Shown in pieces: positions 17,467-26,082 of a stretch of 64,000 nucleotides of DNA (its first letter is position 1; each line of letters begins with the position of its first letter). Below the pieces are notes generated by a model. That model was not told where the DNA came from and did not search any database. It saw only the letters and a list, made by a program, of their open reading frames with translations. The stretch is from Pantoea sp. (GTDB lineage Bacteria > Pseudomonadota > Gammaproteobacteria > Enterobacterales > Enterobacteriaceae). The DNA is taken from the NCBI RefSeq assembly GCF_028283705.1, contig NZ_JAPWKD010000011.1:62001-126000 (forward strand). Direction: 5' to 3'. Both the position numbers and the translations under genes were made by a program.

Positions 17467-18266
17467 TAGTTTCCGGATAATTCGGTGGTTCTGCGCAATG
17501 CCGCCAGCACGCTTTGCTGTAATCCGGCAGCAAAATCACTTTTGTTCAGTTCAAATATGCCGTTGATACCGACGCCGCCCGGGGAATTGTTGATATCCAT
17601 CAGCTGGCGCGGGTGGCACTGTTTCAGCTTCAGCATCTCCACTGCGCCGATAAGATTTTCGTACACCGCCTGGGTGGATTGCGTGCGCGTCAATCCCGCC
17701 AGTACGCCCGCATCCGCTAACGATTCAATAAAGTAATAAACGTAGTTCACCCCGGCCACGGCAAAGGCGGTGAAGGCATCAATCAGACGTTCCTCCAGCA
17801 GCATTACCTTGCCGAAACTTTCGAGGAACGGCAGCAGTGGGCCACGCTCAACCTGCTGATTAAACGCCACACCACTGAAGCCCTGTCCGGTATCGGTGAG
17901 GGTATTGGGGATAATGCGTGCGATAGGACGCGTGGCTCCCAGCAGCGCCGCCAGTTTCTCCAGTGTCACCCCGGCGATGATGGAGATCACGGTGGTATTC
18001 GGGGCGGCATACTGATTAATCTGCGCGGCAACCGCTGCCAGATCATCCTGGGGGCGGATGCCCAGCACAATATAGTCGGCGCTGGCCAGCGCTGCGGGTT
18101 CCGGCAGGGTGCTGGTGAGTTGATAACGCGTCTGGAGCAGTGCAATACGAGCCGGATCGATGTCCGAAAGGGTGACACGGCTGGCAGATAATGTGTGACG
18201 TTGTAACGCTGCGCGGATGATGGCTTCTGCCATCTGTCCGGCACCAAAGAAGTGGATGTGGCTCAT
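17466..18266 (-). CDS. ProC-like NAD(P)-dependent imine reductase with altered substrate motifs
   Basis: 266 residues, the length and fold of pyrroline-5-carboxylate reductase. The dinucleotide motif FGAGQMAEAII (residues 7-17) is at the N-terminus; IAGVTLEKLAALLG and RIIPNT match the family. Two substrate-side blocks differ from true ProC. The usual GxSPAY is GVNYVY (172-177), and the usual SPGGTT is SPGGVG (228-233), losing the residues that bind the proline carboxylate. It overlaps the amidohydrolase gene by four bases and is divergent from an ABC transporter, so it probably reduces a different cyclic imine or keto compound in a catabolic pathway. That role is an inference. Confidence 0.8.
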   Translation of the reverse strand: MSHIHFFGAGQMAEAIIRAALQRHTLSASRVTLSDIDPARIALLQTRYQLTSTLPEPAALASADYIVLGIRPQDDLAAVAAQINQYAAPNTTVISIIAGVTLEKLAALLGATRPIARIIPNTLTDTGQGFSGVAFNQQVERGPLLPFLESFGKVMLLEERLIDAFTAFAVAGVNYVYYFIESLADAGVLAGLTRTQSTQAVYENLIGAVEMLKLKQCHPRQLMDINNSPGGVGINGIFELNKSDFAAGLQQSVLAALRRTTELSGN

Positions 18267-19447
18267 CGGGGCATCTCCTGGTCAGAAAAACGCGAAGGTA
18301 ATGACCGTTCCACCAGTGAAACCCACAAGCCGATACCAGGGGCGATCAGGTCATCATTGAAATCGTAATCCGGGCTGTGCAGCGAAGCGGACGGCCTCGT
18401 GCCGTCAGCACCGAGCCATAAATAGGCTCCGGGGCAGGCCTGCAACAGATAAGCAAAATCCTCAGCCGCCATTGAGGGACGCGGATTGTCATGCACGCAG
18501 GTGATAGCTGGCGTCGCGAGGGCGGCCTGGCGCAATGCGTCAGCCTGGTTGGCGTGGTTTTGGGTGACCGGGTATCCATAGGCCCACTCGATGCTCCCCG
18601 TGACACCCAGGGCCTGCGGGACAGTGCGGGCATAGTCGTCAATCAGCTGCCAGCAACGCTCGCGCGTCGCGGTGCTCAGGCAGCGCAGCGTGCCAGCCAA
18701 CGTCAGGCGATCCGGGATGACGTTAATAGCTTCCCCGGCGTGAATCTGCGTCACGCTGATAACACATTGCTCCAGCGGCGACAGGCGGCGCGCGGCGATG
18801 GTCTGTAACGCCAGCACCAGCTGCGAGGCGGCGATAATCGGGTCAGCGCCCCGTTCCGGCATGGCAGCATGGCAGCCTTTCCCCTGTAGCGTGATGGTGA
18901 AGTTATCCTGCGATGCCATCATCACCCCGGGACTGATAGCGCATTCACCCAGTGGCAGGCCGGGCCAATTATGCAGTGCAAATACCGACTGCATCGGAAA
19001 ACGGCTGAATAAACCGTCTTCAATCATCAGGCGGCCACCTCCGGCATTCTCTTCTGCGGGCTGGAAAATAAAACAGACGGTGCCGCTAAACTGGCGCGTT
19101 TGCGCTAAATGACGCGCGGCCCCGAGCAGGATAGCGCTGTGTCCATCATGGCCGCAGGCGTGCATCGCTCCTGCATGGATCGATTGCCAGTCGCAGCCAG
19201 TGCGTTCCTGCATCGGCAGCGCATCAATATCTGCGCGTAGCCCGATAGTGGGACCTGGCCCGTTGTGCAGGACCGCCACCATACCGGTCCCGGCAATACC
19301 ACGATGGACTTCCAGACCAAACCCGCTTAATAACTCAGCGATCTTTTCTGATGTTTTGATTTCCTGTAAACCAATTTCCGGGATGCGATGCAATTCCCGC
19401 CGCCAGTCAATCGCCTGACGGATCAGCTCCTGAGAAATATCTCCCAT
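18263..19447 (-). CDS. M20-family amidohydrolase (hippurate/N-acyl-amino-acid hydrolase-like)
   Basis: 394 residues from the ATG at 19447. An in-frame ATG at 19477 would add ten residues without family likeness, and neither start has a strong ribosome site. The metal-binding signature HACGHDGHSAILLGAA and the catalytic-acid region QPAEENAGGG are intact. The middle dimerisation domain is present (MASQDNFTITLQGKGCHAAMPERGADPI). Related enzymes cleave N-acyl or aromatic amides of amino acids in the cytosol. The four-base overlap with the ProC-like gene implies translational coupling. Substrate unknown. Confidence 0.88.
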   Translation of the reverse strand: MGDISQELIRQAIDWRRELHRIPEIGLQEIKTSEKIAELLSGFGLEVHRGIAGTGMVAVLHNGPGPTIGLRADIDALPMQERTGCDWQSIHAGAMHACGHDGHSAILLGAARHLAQTRQFSGTVCFIFQPAEENAGGGRLMIEDGLFSRFPMQSVFALHNWPGLPLGECAISPGVMMASQDNFTITLQGKGCHAAMPERGADPIIAASQLVLALQTIAARRLSPLEQCVISVTQIHAGEAINVIPDRLTLAGTLRCLSTATRERCWQLIDDYARTVPQALGVTGSIEWAYGYPVTQNHANQADALRQAALATPAITCVHDNPRPSMAAEDFAYLLQACPGAYLWLGADGTRPSASLHSPDYDFNDDLIAPGIGLWVSLVERSLPSRFSDQEMPR

Positions 19448-19509
19448 AGCGCCCCGCAATATGATAGGTAATAACATGGCGGTGTGAATAACCGCCGCTA
19501 ATTAATGAT

Positions 19510-20238
19510 TCAAAGACTTAAATATATCCGCGCCAGGCCTTCTTTGGTCACCGCCACAGCATGCTCTGAACTCAGGGAAATATGTTGTTCCATTAAGCGG
19601 ACGCCTTTATCAATATCACGGGCGCGCAGGGCGGCAATAATTTCCACATGTTCATCGTAAGCGTTATTGCGGCGTACCGGGGCTTCCAGATCGATACGAC
19701 GGAAGAAGCGGCTGAGGGAGTTTAAACTCTCCAGCATCTCGTATAGCCGGGTATTGCGGGCGATACGGGCAATCTCCATATGAAACAGCTCATCCACTTG
19801 GGCAATGCGCGCCCAGTAGTCGGCATCCTGCAACTCGGGGGGATGAAGGGTGACGTTTTCCCAGATGGCGGTAGTACGCGCAATATCTTCATCGCTGGCG
19901 CGCAGGCAGGCAAAGCGAAAGGTGGATTGCTCAATCACCATGCGCACTTCATACAGTTCACGCACACCGTCTGGCGTCAGATCGCGCGAGTAAAAACCCC
20001 GGTTCGGTACAAAGTTCATAAAACCTTCCTGCGCCAGACGGTTCAGCGCCTCGCGCACCGGGGTGCGGGAAACCCCCAGCTCCGCCGCCAGCTCGACTTC
20101 ATTGACACGTTCGCCAGGACGAAACTGGTAGTCAATTGCCAGCAGCTTAACCTTCTCGTACACCTTTTCTACGCTGTCGGCACTGCGGATTTTCTTTTTT
20201 GCGATGACCAATGCTGTCCCCTTAATTCCCTGCTGCAT
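19510..20238 (-). CDS. GntR-family (FadR/FCD) transcriptional regulator
   Basis: 242 residues. The winged helix covers about residues 39-73 (RVNEVELAAELGVSRTPVREALNRLAQEGF). The C-terminal FCD domain carries the histidines that usually bind a metal (ELFHMEIA, YDEHVEII, MEQHISLS). It heads the leftward operon with the amidohydrolase and reductase and faces the ABC transporter operon, so it is the likely local regulator. Three similar palindromes in the divergent region are candidate operators. A TTG at 20211 with AAGGGG before it is an alternative start, giving 233 residues. Confidence 0.9.
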   Translation of the reverse strand: MQQGIKGTALVIAKKKIRSADSVEKVYEKVKLLAIDYQFRPGERVNEVELAAELGVSRTPVREALNRLAQEGFMNFVPNRGFYSRDLTPDGVRELYEVRMVIEQSTFRFACLRASDEDIARTTAIWENVTLHPPELQDADYWARIAQVDELFHMEIARIARNTRLYEMLESLNSLSRFFRRIDLEAPVRRNNAYDEHVEIIAALRARDIDKGVRLMEQHISLSSEHAVAVTKEGLARIYLSL

Positions 20239-20300
20239 CGTGACTACCGCAGCGCTATTTTTAAATTGTTAGCACAGTCCCGGGGCGCAACTCAACAAAT

Positions 20301-20616
20301 AAATGCATACACTTCTGCGTGCATCCTCTCGGGCAATCCCGCTTTATTTAAGACGCCATGCTTATGTTTATTTGCACCATGAAATGACAGCGCTGCACCA
20401 AAATAGACTTAAGTGTATTCACTTGTGCATTACGATAAATCCTGCCTGATTGGTTTTTTAATCCCGTGATCGTTTGCCAGGTAAAATTATTTCTGCGGTC
20501 ACTGGCGTTGTATTTGTTGAGTATTTTCTCACCAGCGGCAGAAACCCGCTGCTTCTTCATGCCTGCCATTGTGGCGTATGGCACAGCCCTTGCTTAATAC
20601 ACAAGTGTATGCACTT
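20301..20616. promoter_or_regulatory. Three related palindromic operators (probable GntR sites)
   Basis: The 476-base divergent region holds three 14-mers: AAATGCATACACTT (20301-20314), AAGTGTATTCACTT (20411-20424) and AAGTGTATGCACTT (20603-20616). The shared form is AAgTG-N4-CACTT, and each is followed by a (t/g)TGC(a/g)-like triplet run. The first is about 60 bases before the GntR gene, the last about 100 bases before the binding-protein gene. The rest of 20239-20714 shows no coding frame. Confidence 0.65.
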
Positions 20617-20714
20617 CTGCATCGACTTTGCTTCACCTCGCCAACATCAGGGCCCCTTTATGGGGATAGATACCGGCCTCAGAGCCGGAACTTATTGAAA
20701 ACTGGAGAAAGATC

Positions 20715-21821
20715 ATGAAAAAGATGTTCCCCTTTTCGGCTGTTACGGGTGTTTTGTTGTCACTGGTTGCACATAACGCACTGGCGGATATCACGCTGGG
20801 GGCGATTTTGCCGCTCACCGGGACCAGCGCCAGCATTGGTGAAGATCAGCGTCGTGGTATCGAACTGGCGGTGAATCAGATCAATGCTGCGGGTGGTGTA
20901 AACGGTGAAAAACTCCAGGTGATAGTGGAAGACTCAGCAGGCAGCCCGGTGACGGGCCTGAGTGCAGTGCGCAAGCTGACGCAGGTCAACAAAGTGCCGC
21001 TGGTCGTAGGGGATTTCTCCTCCAGTGTCACTATCCCGGTGGGGCAATACCTGGTGAAGAACCAGCTGCTGCATATCAATATTTCCGGCACCAGTGCCGA
21101 TATCCGCAAAATCGGTAAAACCTCGTGGAGCGTGATTGGTCTTGATGATCTTTCCGCGCGTTTCTCAGCCGCAGATGTGCGCAAACTGGGTTACAGCAAA
21201 GTGGCATTTGTCGCACCAGATGGGGCCTACGGCCAGGGCATGGCACAGCAATTCACCAAAGCGTTTGAAGCCGCTGGCGGCAAAGTTGTGGCAAAGGTGC
21301 TGTATACCAGTGGGCAGCCTTCTTACCGCCGTGAACTGGAGCAAATCTCCCGCGCTCAACCCCAGGCTTACGTGTATACCAGCTACGGTCAGGATGCCAT
21401 CGTCCTGAATCGTGAGGCGTGGGAACTTGGCCTGCACAACACCCCGTGGTACGGCATGTATTTGACGATGGCGATTGCCGACTCTCCTGTGCAGTACACC
21501 AATGGTCAGCTTGGTATGGAAGTGGGCGGAGCCAGCGGTAATCAGGCGGCAGAAGCCTATAACCAGCAATATCAGGCACAGTTTAAAGAGAAACCGCGTT
21601 CCGTCTACGGTAGCTATGCCTATGACAGCATCATGCTAGCCGCAGCTGCGATCAAGCAGGCACACAGCAGCGCACCGGCAGCCATGATCACCGCCATGCA
21701 AACCGTCGCACCAGGTTTTAACGGCCTGACCGGCAAACTCGATCTGGATAGCGATAACCAACGCCAGAGCCAACCGTATCTCAACGTGAAAGCGCAGAAC
21801 GGTGAACTGGTGGCGCGCTAA
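20715..21821 (+). CDS. LIV-type ABC transporter, periplasmic binding protein
   Basis: 368 residues with a Sec signal peptide (MKKMFPFSAVTGVLLSLVAHNALA). The mature part is a type I periplasmic binding protein of the branched-chain amino acid group (ITLGAILPLTGTSASIGEDQRRGIELAVNQINAAGGVNG). GGAG precedes the ATG. First gene of a six-gene rightward operon with two permeases, two ATPases and a glyoxalase-like protein. LivK-like proteins bind many amino acids, amides and aromatic acids, so the ligand is open; the divergent amidohydrolase suggests an N-acylated or cyclic amino compound. Confidence 0.92.
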   Translation: MKKMFPFSAVTGVLLSLVAHNALADITLGAILPLTGTSASIGEDQRRGIELAVNQINAAGGVNGEKLQVIVEDSAGSPVTGLSAVRKLTQVNKVPLVVGDFSSSVTIPVGQYLVKNQLLHINISGTSADIRKIGKTSWSVIGLDDLSARFSAADVRKLGYSKVAFVAPDGAYGQGMAQQFTKAFEAAGGKVVAKVLYTSGQPSYRRELEQISRAQPQAYVYTSYGQDAIVLNREAWELGLHNTPWYGMYLTMAIADSPVQYTNGQLGMEVGGASGNQAAEAYNQQYQAQFKEKPRSVYGSYAYDSIMLAAAAIKQAHSSAPAAMITAMQTVAPGFNGLTGKLDLDSDNQRQSQPYLNVKAQNGELVAR

Positions 21822-21857
21822 CCCGTGCCTTTACGGTCTTGATTGCAGGAAAACGTT

Positions 21858-22751
21858 ATGTTGCCGTTTATGCTCGATACGCTAATGCGCACTGCCGATT
21901 TATCGCTGGTGGCGCTGGGATTAAGCCTGGTTTATGGGCTGGTGCGTTTTGCCAATATCGCCCATATGCAATACGCCATGACCGGCGCGTTTCTTACCGC
22001 CGGTGGTTTGCAACTCGGTATGCCGCTGTTGCTGGCGATGCTGCTGGCCGCTGTGTTGTGCGGCCTGTTGTCGGTGCTGCTGCATCACTGGGTGTTTCAG
22101 CCATTGCTGAAGAGTGGCACCGCCAACGCCATGATTGGCTCGCTGGCGGTGTCGATGGTGATTATCGCGGTGATGCTGGGGGCCGAGGGATCGGCACCCG
22201 TCAGCTTTAATCTGCCGATGGGCAGCATGTGGGAGTTCGCCGGTGCGCGTCTCTCCAGTGACCGGTTGTTCAGCCTGATCATTACCTTGTCGCTGATCCT
22301 CGTCTTTGCGCTGGTGTTGTTCTGGACGCCGCAGGGGCGGGCGGTGCGCGCGCTTGCCAGCAATCGTGAACTGGCAGCGGCATCGGGGCTTAACGCCACT
22401 GCCATCGTGCATGTGGTGAATCTGGTGGCCGGGATGCTCGCTAGCCTCGGGGGTTCGATGATGGCGATGCAGGGCAGTGCCTACATTAATCAGGGCAATG
22501 ACCTGATGCTGCCGGTGCTGGCGGCCGCCATTCTCGGTGGGTTGGGTAACCCGCTCGGGGCGGTGTTTGGTGCGTTGCTGATCGCCATCACCGAAACCCT
22601 TATCACCAATGTCGATTTCGGCAGTCTGATTGACGGGCAAATGGCCTTTGTGCCGGTGACCTGGGTCAATGCCTGCTCGTTTGTCATGCTGCTGCTGGCT
22701 TTATGGCTGCGTCCTTTTGGCTTGTTTAACCGTGAGGTGCGACGTGTCTGA
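21858..22751 (+). CDS. LIV-type ABC transporter permease (LivH-like)
   Basis: 297 residues from the ATG at 21858, which has AGGA eight bases before it; a TTG at 21843 is in frame but less likely. About eight membrane segments. Family landmarks include LGLSLVYGLVRFANIAHMQYAMTGAF near the N-terminus and AAILGGLGNPLGAVFGALLIAITETL near the C-terminus, which contacts the ATPase. The 3' end overlaps the next permease gene by eight bases. Confidence 0.93.
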   Translation: MLPFMLDTLMRTADLSLVALGLSLVYGLVRFANIAHMQYAMTGAFLTAGGLQLGMPLLLAMLLAAVLCGLLSVLLHHWVFQPLLKSGTANAMIGSLAVSMVIIAVMLGAEGSAPVSFNLPMGSMWEFAGARLSSDRLFSLIITLSLILVFALVLFWTPQGRAVRALASNRELAAASGLNATAIVHVVNLVAGMLASLGGSMMAMQGSAYINQGNDLMLPVLAAAILGGLGNPLGAVFGALLIAITETLITNVDFGSLIDGQMAFVPVTWVNACSFVMLLLALWLRPFGLFNREVRRV

Positions 22752-23616
22752 GTTTCTCCTGAATATTTTCTGCCTGGCGGGGATCTATGCGGTCATTGCA
22801 CTGGCGCTCAATCTCCAGGCGGGTTACGCCGGGTTACTCAACTTCGGCCATATCGCTTTCGTCGGTATCGGCGCTTACGCGGTGGCACTGAGCAGCCAGT
22901 TCGGCTGGTCATTGTGGTTTGCCTTACCGGCAGGTATCGCTATTGCCATGTTAGTCAGCCTGCTGATGGCAACGCTGGGTCGTCAGCTGGCAGCGGATTA
23001 CTGGGGCATCGCGACGCTGGCGCTGGCGGAGATCATCCGCATTGTCATGACCAATGAGGATCAGATAACCGGCGGCGCACAGGGGATTGGCGGTATTAGC
23101 GCACCCTGGAACGGCGGGCCACTGCTGTTTGGCGGAGTGATTTTGCTGGCCGTGGCGTTAAGTACCGTGGTTTCCCTGCGTTTTGCTGCCAGTCGCTTTG
23201 GTCGCGCGCTACGCCTGATGCGTGAGCAACCGCAGCTGGCAATGTGCATGGGTTACTCGCTGCCGTGGCTAAAATGCCGGGCGCTGATGAGCAGTGCGGT
23301 GATGGGTTGCCTGGCAGGGATGTTGCTGGCCTGGTACACCAACTACGCCAGCCCTGATTATCTGCTGTCATCGGAAACCTTCCTGATCTGGAGCATGGTG
23401 ATGATTGGGGGGCTGGGTAACGTGCGGGGTGTGTTGCTTGGCGTACTGGTGGTGGAGGCGCTATACAACCTGATTCCGTTTGCCAAAGACTACTTACACT
23501 TCAGCGCTGATCTGACCGGCGCATTACGTCTCGGTCTGGTCGGATTCACCTTGCTGCTCTGCCTGCTGCTGCGTCCGGCGGGGCTGCTGCCGGAAAAATT
23601 GAGGGTTTTATCATGA
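22744..23616 (+). CDS. LIV-type ABC transporter permease (LivM-like)
   Basis: 290 residues from a GTG at 22744, preceded by GAGGT and overlapping the end of the LivH-like gene. A longer reading from 22669 would lie within that gene and is not needed. The landmark ALALNLQAGYAGLLNFGHIAFVGIGAYAVAL is present, as is the ATPase-contact loop MVMIGGLGNVRGVLLGVLVVEAL. It overlaps the ATPase gene by four bases. It is the second half of the membrane channel. Confidence 0.93.
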   Translation: MSEFLLNIFCLAGIYAVIALALNLQAGYAGLLNFGHIAFVGIGAYAVALSSQFGWSLWFALPAGIAIAMLVSLLMATLGRQLAADYWGIATLALAEIIRIVMTNEDQITGGAQGIGGISAPWNGGPLLFGGVILLAVALSTVVSLRFAASRFGRALRLMREQPQLAMCMGYSLPWLKCRALMSSAVMGCLAGMLLAWYTNYASPDYLLSSETFLIWSMVMIGGLGNVRGVLLGVLVVEALYNLIPFAKDYLHFSADLTGALRLGLVGFTLLLCLLLRPAGLLPEKLRVLS

Positions 23617-24392
23617 CACCCATTTTACAGGTCACTGACCTGAGTAAAGCCTTTGGCGGTAACAAGGTGTTGACCTCCGTCAGCTTCACGCTGGGGAAGG
23701 GGGAAATCCTCGGCCTGTTGGGGCCGAATGGCTCAGGCAAAAGTACGCTGCTGAACACCATCTCTGGCTTTACGCCTGCGGACAGCGGCAGCATCCGTTT
23801 TGCAGAGCACACCATTGACCGTCTGCCCACGCATCGCATTATTGCTGCCGGTATCGCCCGTACTTTTCAGTTACCGGCGATGCCGGAAAAAATGACGGTG
23901 CTGGAAGTGGTAATGGCTGCCGGAACGCGCGCCCATGGCTTGTGGAGTGGTCTGCTGGCCTTGCGGCAGGCACGGAAAATCGAACGGCAGGATAAAGAGA
24001 AAGCATTGCATCTGCTGGAAGTCATGTTGCTCAGCAAGGTGAAAGATTTGCCTGCCGCGGCGTTATCGGGCGGGCAGAAGAAATTGCTGGGTATTGCCTG
24101 CGCGCTGATGGGCAATCCGCAGGTGCTGATGCTCGATGAACCGATGGCGGGGGTGCATCCGCATCTGCGCCAGCAACTGGCAGAGACGCTGCTGACGCTC
24201 GCGGCACAGGGGATTGCGTTGCTGGTGATTGAGCATGATATGCATTTTATCGCCAGCCTGTGCCAGCGCTGCATTGTGCTGGATCGCGGACAGATCGTCG
24301 CCAGCTGCCGTCCGGATGAACTGGCTAACAATCAACAGGTGCTGGAGGCCTATCTCGGCCACGGCACAGCTGCATTAAAGGAAGCAGTATGA
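23613..24392 (+). CDS. LIV-type ABC transporter ATPase (LivG-like)
   Basis: 259 residues. Walker A is GPNGSGKS, the signature LSGGQKK, Walker B VLMLDEP, and the switch histidine lies in LLVIEHDM. ARTFQLPAMPEKMTVLEVVMAAG is the Q-loop region of LivG-type proteins. It overlaps both neighbours by four bases (ATGA), a tightly coupled arrangement. It supplies ATP hydrolysis for the transporter, in the cytosol at the inner membrane. Confidence 0.94.
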   Translation: MTPILQVTDLSKAFGGNKVLTSVSFTLGKGEILGLLGPNGSGKSTLLNTISGFTPADSGSIRFAEHTIDRLPTHRIIAAGIARTFQLPAMPEKMTVLEVVMAAGTRAHGLWSGLLALRQARKIERQDKEKALHLLEVMLLSKVKDLPAAALSGGQKKLLGIACALMGNPQVLMLDEPMAGVHPHLRQQLAETLLTLAAQGIALLVIEHDMHFIASLCQRCIVLDRGQIVASCRPDELANNQQVLEAYLGHGTAALKEAV

Positions 24393-25108
24393 TCACGCTG
24401 AATGAAGTGGTGGCAGGATACACCCCAGGCATCGATATCCTGCACGGTATTTCGCTTGAGGTTAACGACTGTGAAATCGTTACGCTGCTGGGTCCCAACG
24501 GTTGCGGTAAATCGACGCTGTTAAAAACCATTGCTGGCTTTCTGGCTCCGCGTCAGGGAAGTGTCACCATCAATGGCCGGGAAACCGGCGGCATTCCGGC
24601 ACACCGCAAAGTGCGCGATTGTGCGCTGGGGTTTGTTCCGCAGTTAAATAACGTGTTTAACAACCTGACCATTGCGGAAAACCTGCAAACCGGCGGACAG
24701 TTTCTCGCCCCGGAACAGCGACGTCAGCGCATGGCCAGCCTGGCGGAAACCTATCCGGTGCTGAAGGCCAAATGGCGTATGGCAGCCTCAGCGCTCTCGG
24801 GGGGAGAACGACAAATTCTGGCGCTGGCGCGTGCGTTAATGCCCGCACCAGAGGTGTTGTTATTGGATGAACCTTCTGCTGGCCTGTCACCGAAAATGCT
24901 GAGTGACGTATTCAGCGCGATTCAGACTATCCGTCATCAGGAAAAAGTGACGGTGTTGATGGTGGAGCAGAATGCGATGGAAGCACTGCATATCTCGGAT
25001 CGTGCCTATGTGCTGGCGCTGGGCAAGGTCGCCATGAGTGGCACCGCAGACAAATTACTTAACGATCCGCAGATGCGGGAACTCTACTTTGGAGGTCGGG
25101 CAGCATGA
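24389..25108 (+). CDS. LIV-type ABC transporter ATPase (LivF-like)
   Basis: 239 residues. Walker A GPNGCGKS, Q-loop FVPQLNNVFNNLTIAENL, signature LSGGERQ, Walker B VLLLDEPSAGLSPK, and MVEQNAMEAL in place of the usual switch-region sequence of LivF proteins. It pairs with the preceding ATPase as a heterodimer. It overlaps the next gene by four bases, so the glyoxalase-like product is co-translated with the transporter. Confidence 0.94.
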   Translation: MITLNEVVAGYTPGIDILHGISLEVNDCEIVTLLGPNGCGKSTLLKTIAGFLAPRQGSVTINGRETGGIPAHRKVRDCALGFVPQLNNVFNNLTIAENLQTGGQFLAPEQRRQRMASLAETYPVLKAKWRMAASALSGGERQILALARALMPAPEVLLLDEPSAGLSPKMLSDVFSAIQTIRHQEKVTVLMVEQNAMEALHISDRAYVLALGKVAMSGTADKLLNDPQMRELYFGGRAA

Positions 25109-25965
25109 CTTCTCCGCTCAAACCACGTTTTGATCACGCGGTGATTAACGTGAATGACCAACTCGATCAGGCCTGTGATCGTTTTACCCGGATGGGGTTT
25201 CAATTGCTGGCGCGCGGGCATCACAGCATGGGGTCCAGCAACCATCTGGCGATTTTTGGCGAAAACTATCTGGAACTGCTGGGTTATGAACCGACGCGCG
25301 CCACTGGCAGCCGGGGATTGTGGCAGGTGACGATTGGTCTGGCGGGACTGGTGTGGAAAACTACCGATGCCCGGCAGGCGTGGCAGATACTGAAGGCGCT
25401 GCACCTGGAGGGGGAACCACCGACGATGTTCTCTCGCGAAGTGACCCTGCCTGATGGTGAACATTGTGATGCCAGGTTCTGTATTACCCGGCTGCGTGCC
25501 AGTGCAGTTGCCGGAGGGTTCAGCTTTTTCTGCCAGCACCTGACACCACAGGCGGTATGGCAGCCGGAGTGGCAGCAGCATCCGAACGGGGTGAAGGACA
25601 TCACCGAGTTTGTGCTGGCTGCTGACAATCCCGGAGCCGGGATGGCACTGTATGCCCGTCTGTTTGCCAGCGAGCCGGTGCTGGATACCAGCGGTGCGGG
25701 CTACGCGTTGCAGGGGGGACGGACGCGCATCCGGGTGATTACCCCGCAACAGGTGAACAGGGAGTTTGGCATGACGCTTACCGCACCTGAAGCCCGGATG
25801 GTGGCGCTGGTGTTTGCGGTAGAATCCTTATCGGTACTGCAATCCTGTCTTGATCAGGGGGAAATACCGTTTGTCATGCGTGACGGTGCTGTGCGGGTCA
25901 GCGCTGAGGCATCAGGGTATTTGCCGCTGGTGTTTCGGGAAGCTACTCATCAGCCCAACTCCTGA
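25105..25965 (+). CDS. VOC-superfamily (Glyoxalase_3-like) protein
   Basis: 286 residues with two halves of the vicinal-oxygen-chelate type. The N-terminal half has FDHAVINVNDQLDQACDRFTRMGFQLLARGHHSMGSSNHLAIFGENYLELLGYE, the start of a Glyoxalase_3 domain with a metal histidine and glutamate. A second half begins near KDITEFVLAADNPGAGMALYARLF. Probably a cytosolic metal-dependent lyase, isomerase or dioxygenase. Its place at the end of the ABC operon ties it to catabolism of the transported compound. The exact reaction is unknown. The last 16 bases overlap the remnant on the other strand. Confidence 0.82.
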   Translation: MTSPLKPRFDHAVINVNDQLDQACDRFTRMGFQLLARGHHSMGSSNHLAIFGENYLELLGYEPTRATGSRGLWQVTIGLAGLVWKTTDARQAWQILKALHLEGEPPTMFSREVTLPDGEHCDARFCITRLRASAVAGGFSFFCQHLTPQAVWQPEWQQHPNGVKDITEFVLAADNPGAGMALYARLFASEPVLDTSGAGYALQGGRTRIRVITPQQVNREFGMTLTAPEARMVALVFAVESLSVLQSCLDQGEIPFVMRDGAVRVSAEASGYLPLVFREATHQPNS

Positions 25966-26082
25966 TCCCGAGGCCATTTCAGTTGCTGTTCTGACCCGTC
26001 ATACCACTGTTCCAGGGATGGAATCGGTGTCGTCTCCAGGGCGGCAAAATGGAGGGTTGCTCCGGGCTTTGGCACACGGTGG
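25950..26082 (-). pseudogene. 3' remnant of a paralogue of the adjacent 402-residue protein
   Basis: Immediately after the stop of the unknown gene at 26083, another minus-strand frame reads ...LEQWYDGSEQQLKWPRDQELG then stop. This tail parallels the end of the 402-residue protein (EQEWKWQLDQELEP). The DNA is alike too: GAACAG, GAAATGGC and CAGGA recur in the same order. There is no start codon or full domain, so this is best read as the left-over 3' end of a second copy of the gene. Confidence 0.55.

Noticed and set aside
20239-20714. CRISPR-like or phage attachment repeats in the region with repeated CACTT motifs
   Set aside because: Only three unevenly spaced 14-mers with palindromic form, no spacers of even length and no cas or integrase genes; operators are the better reading.
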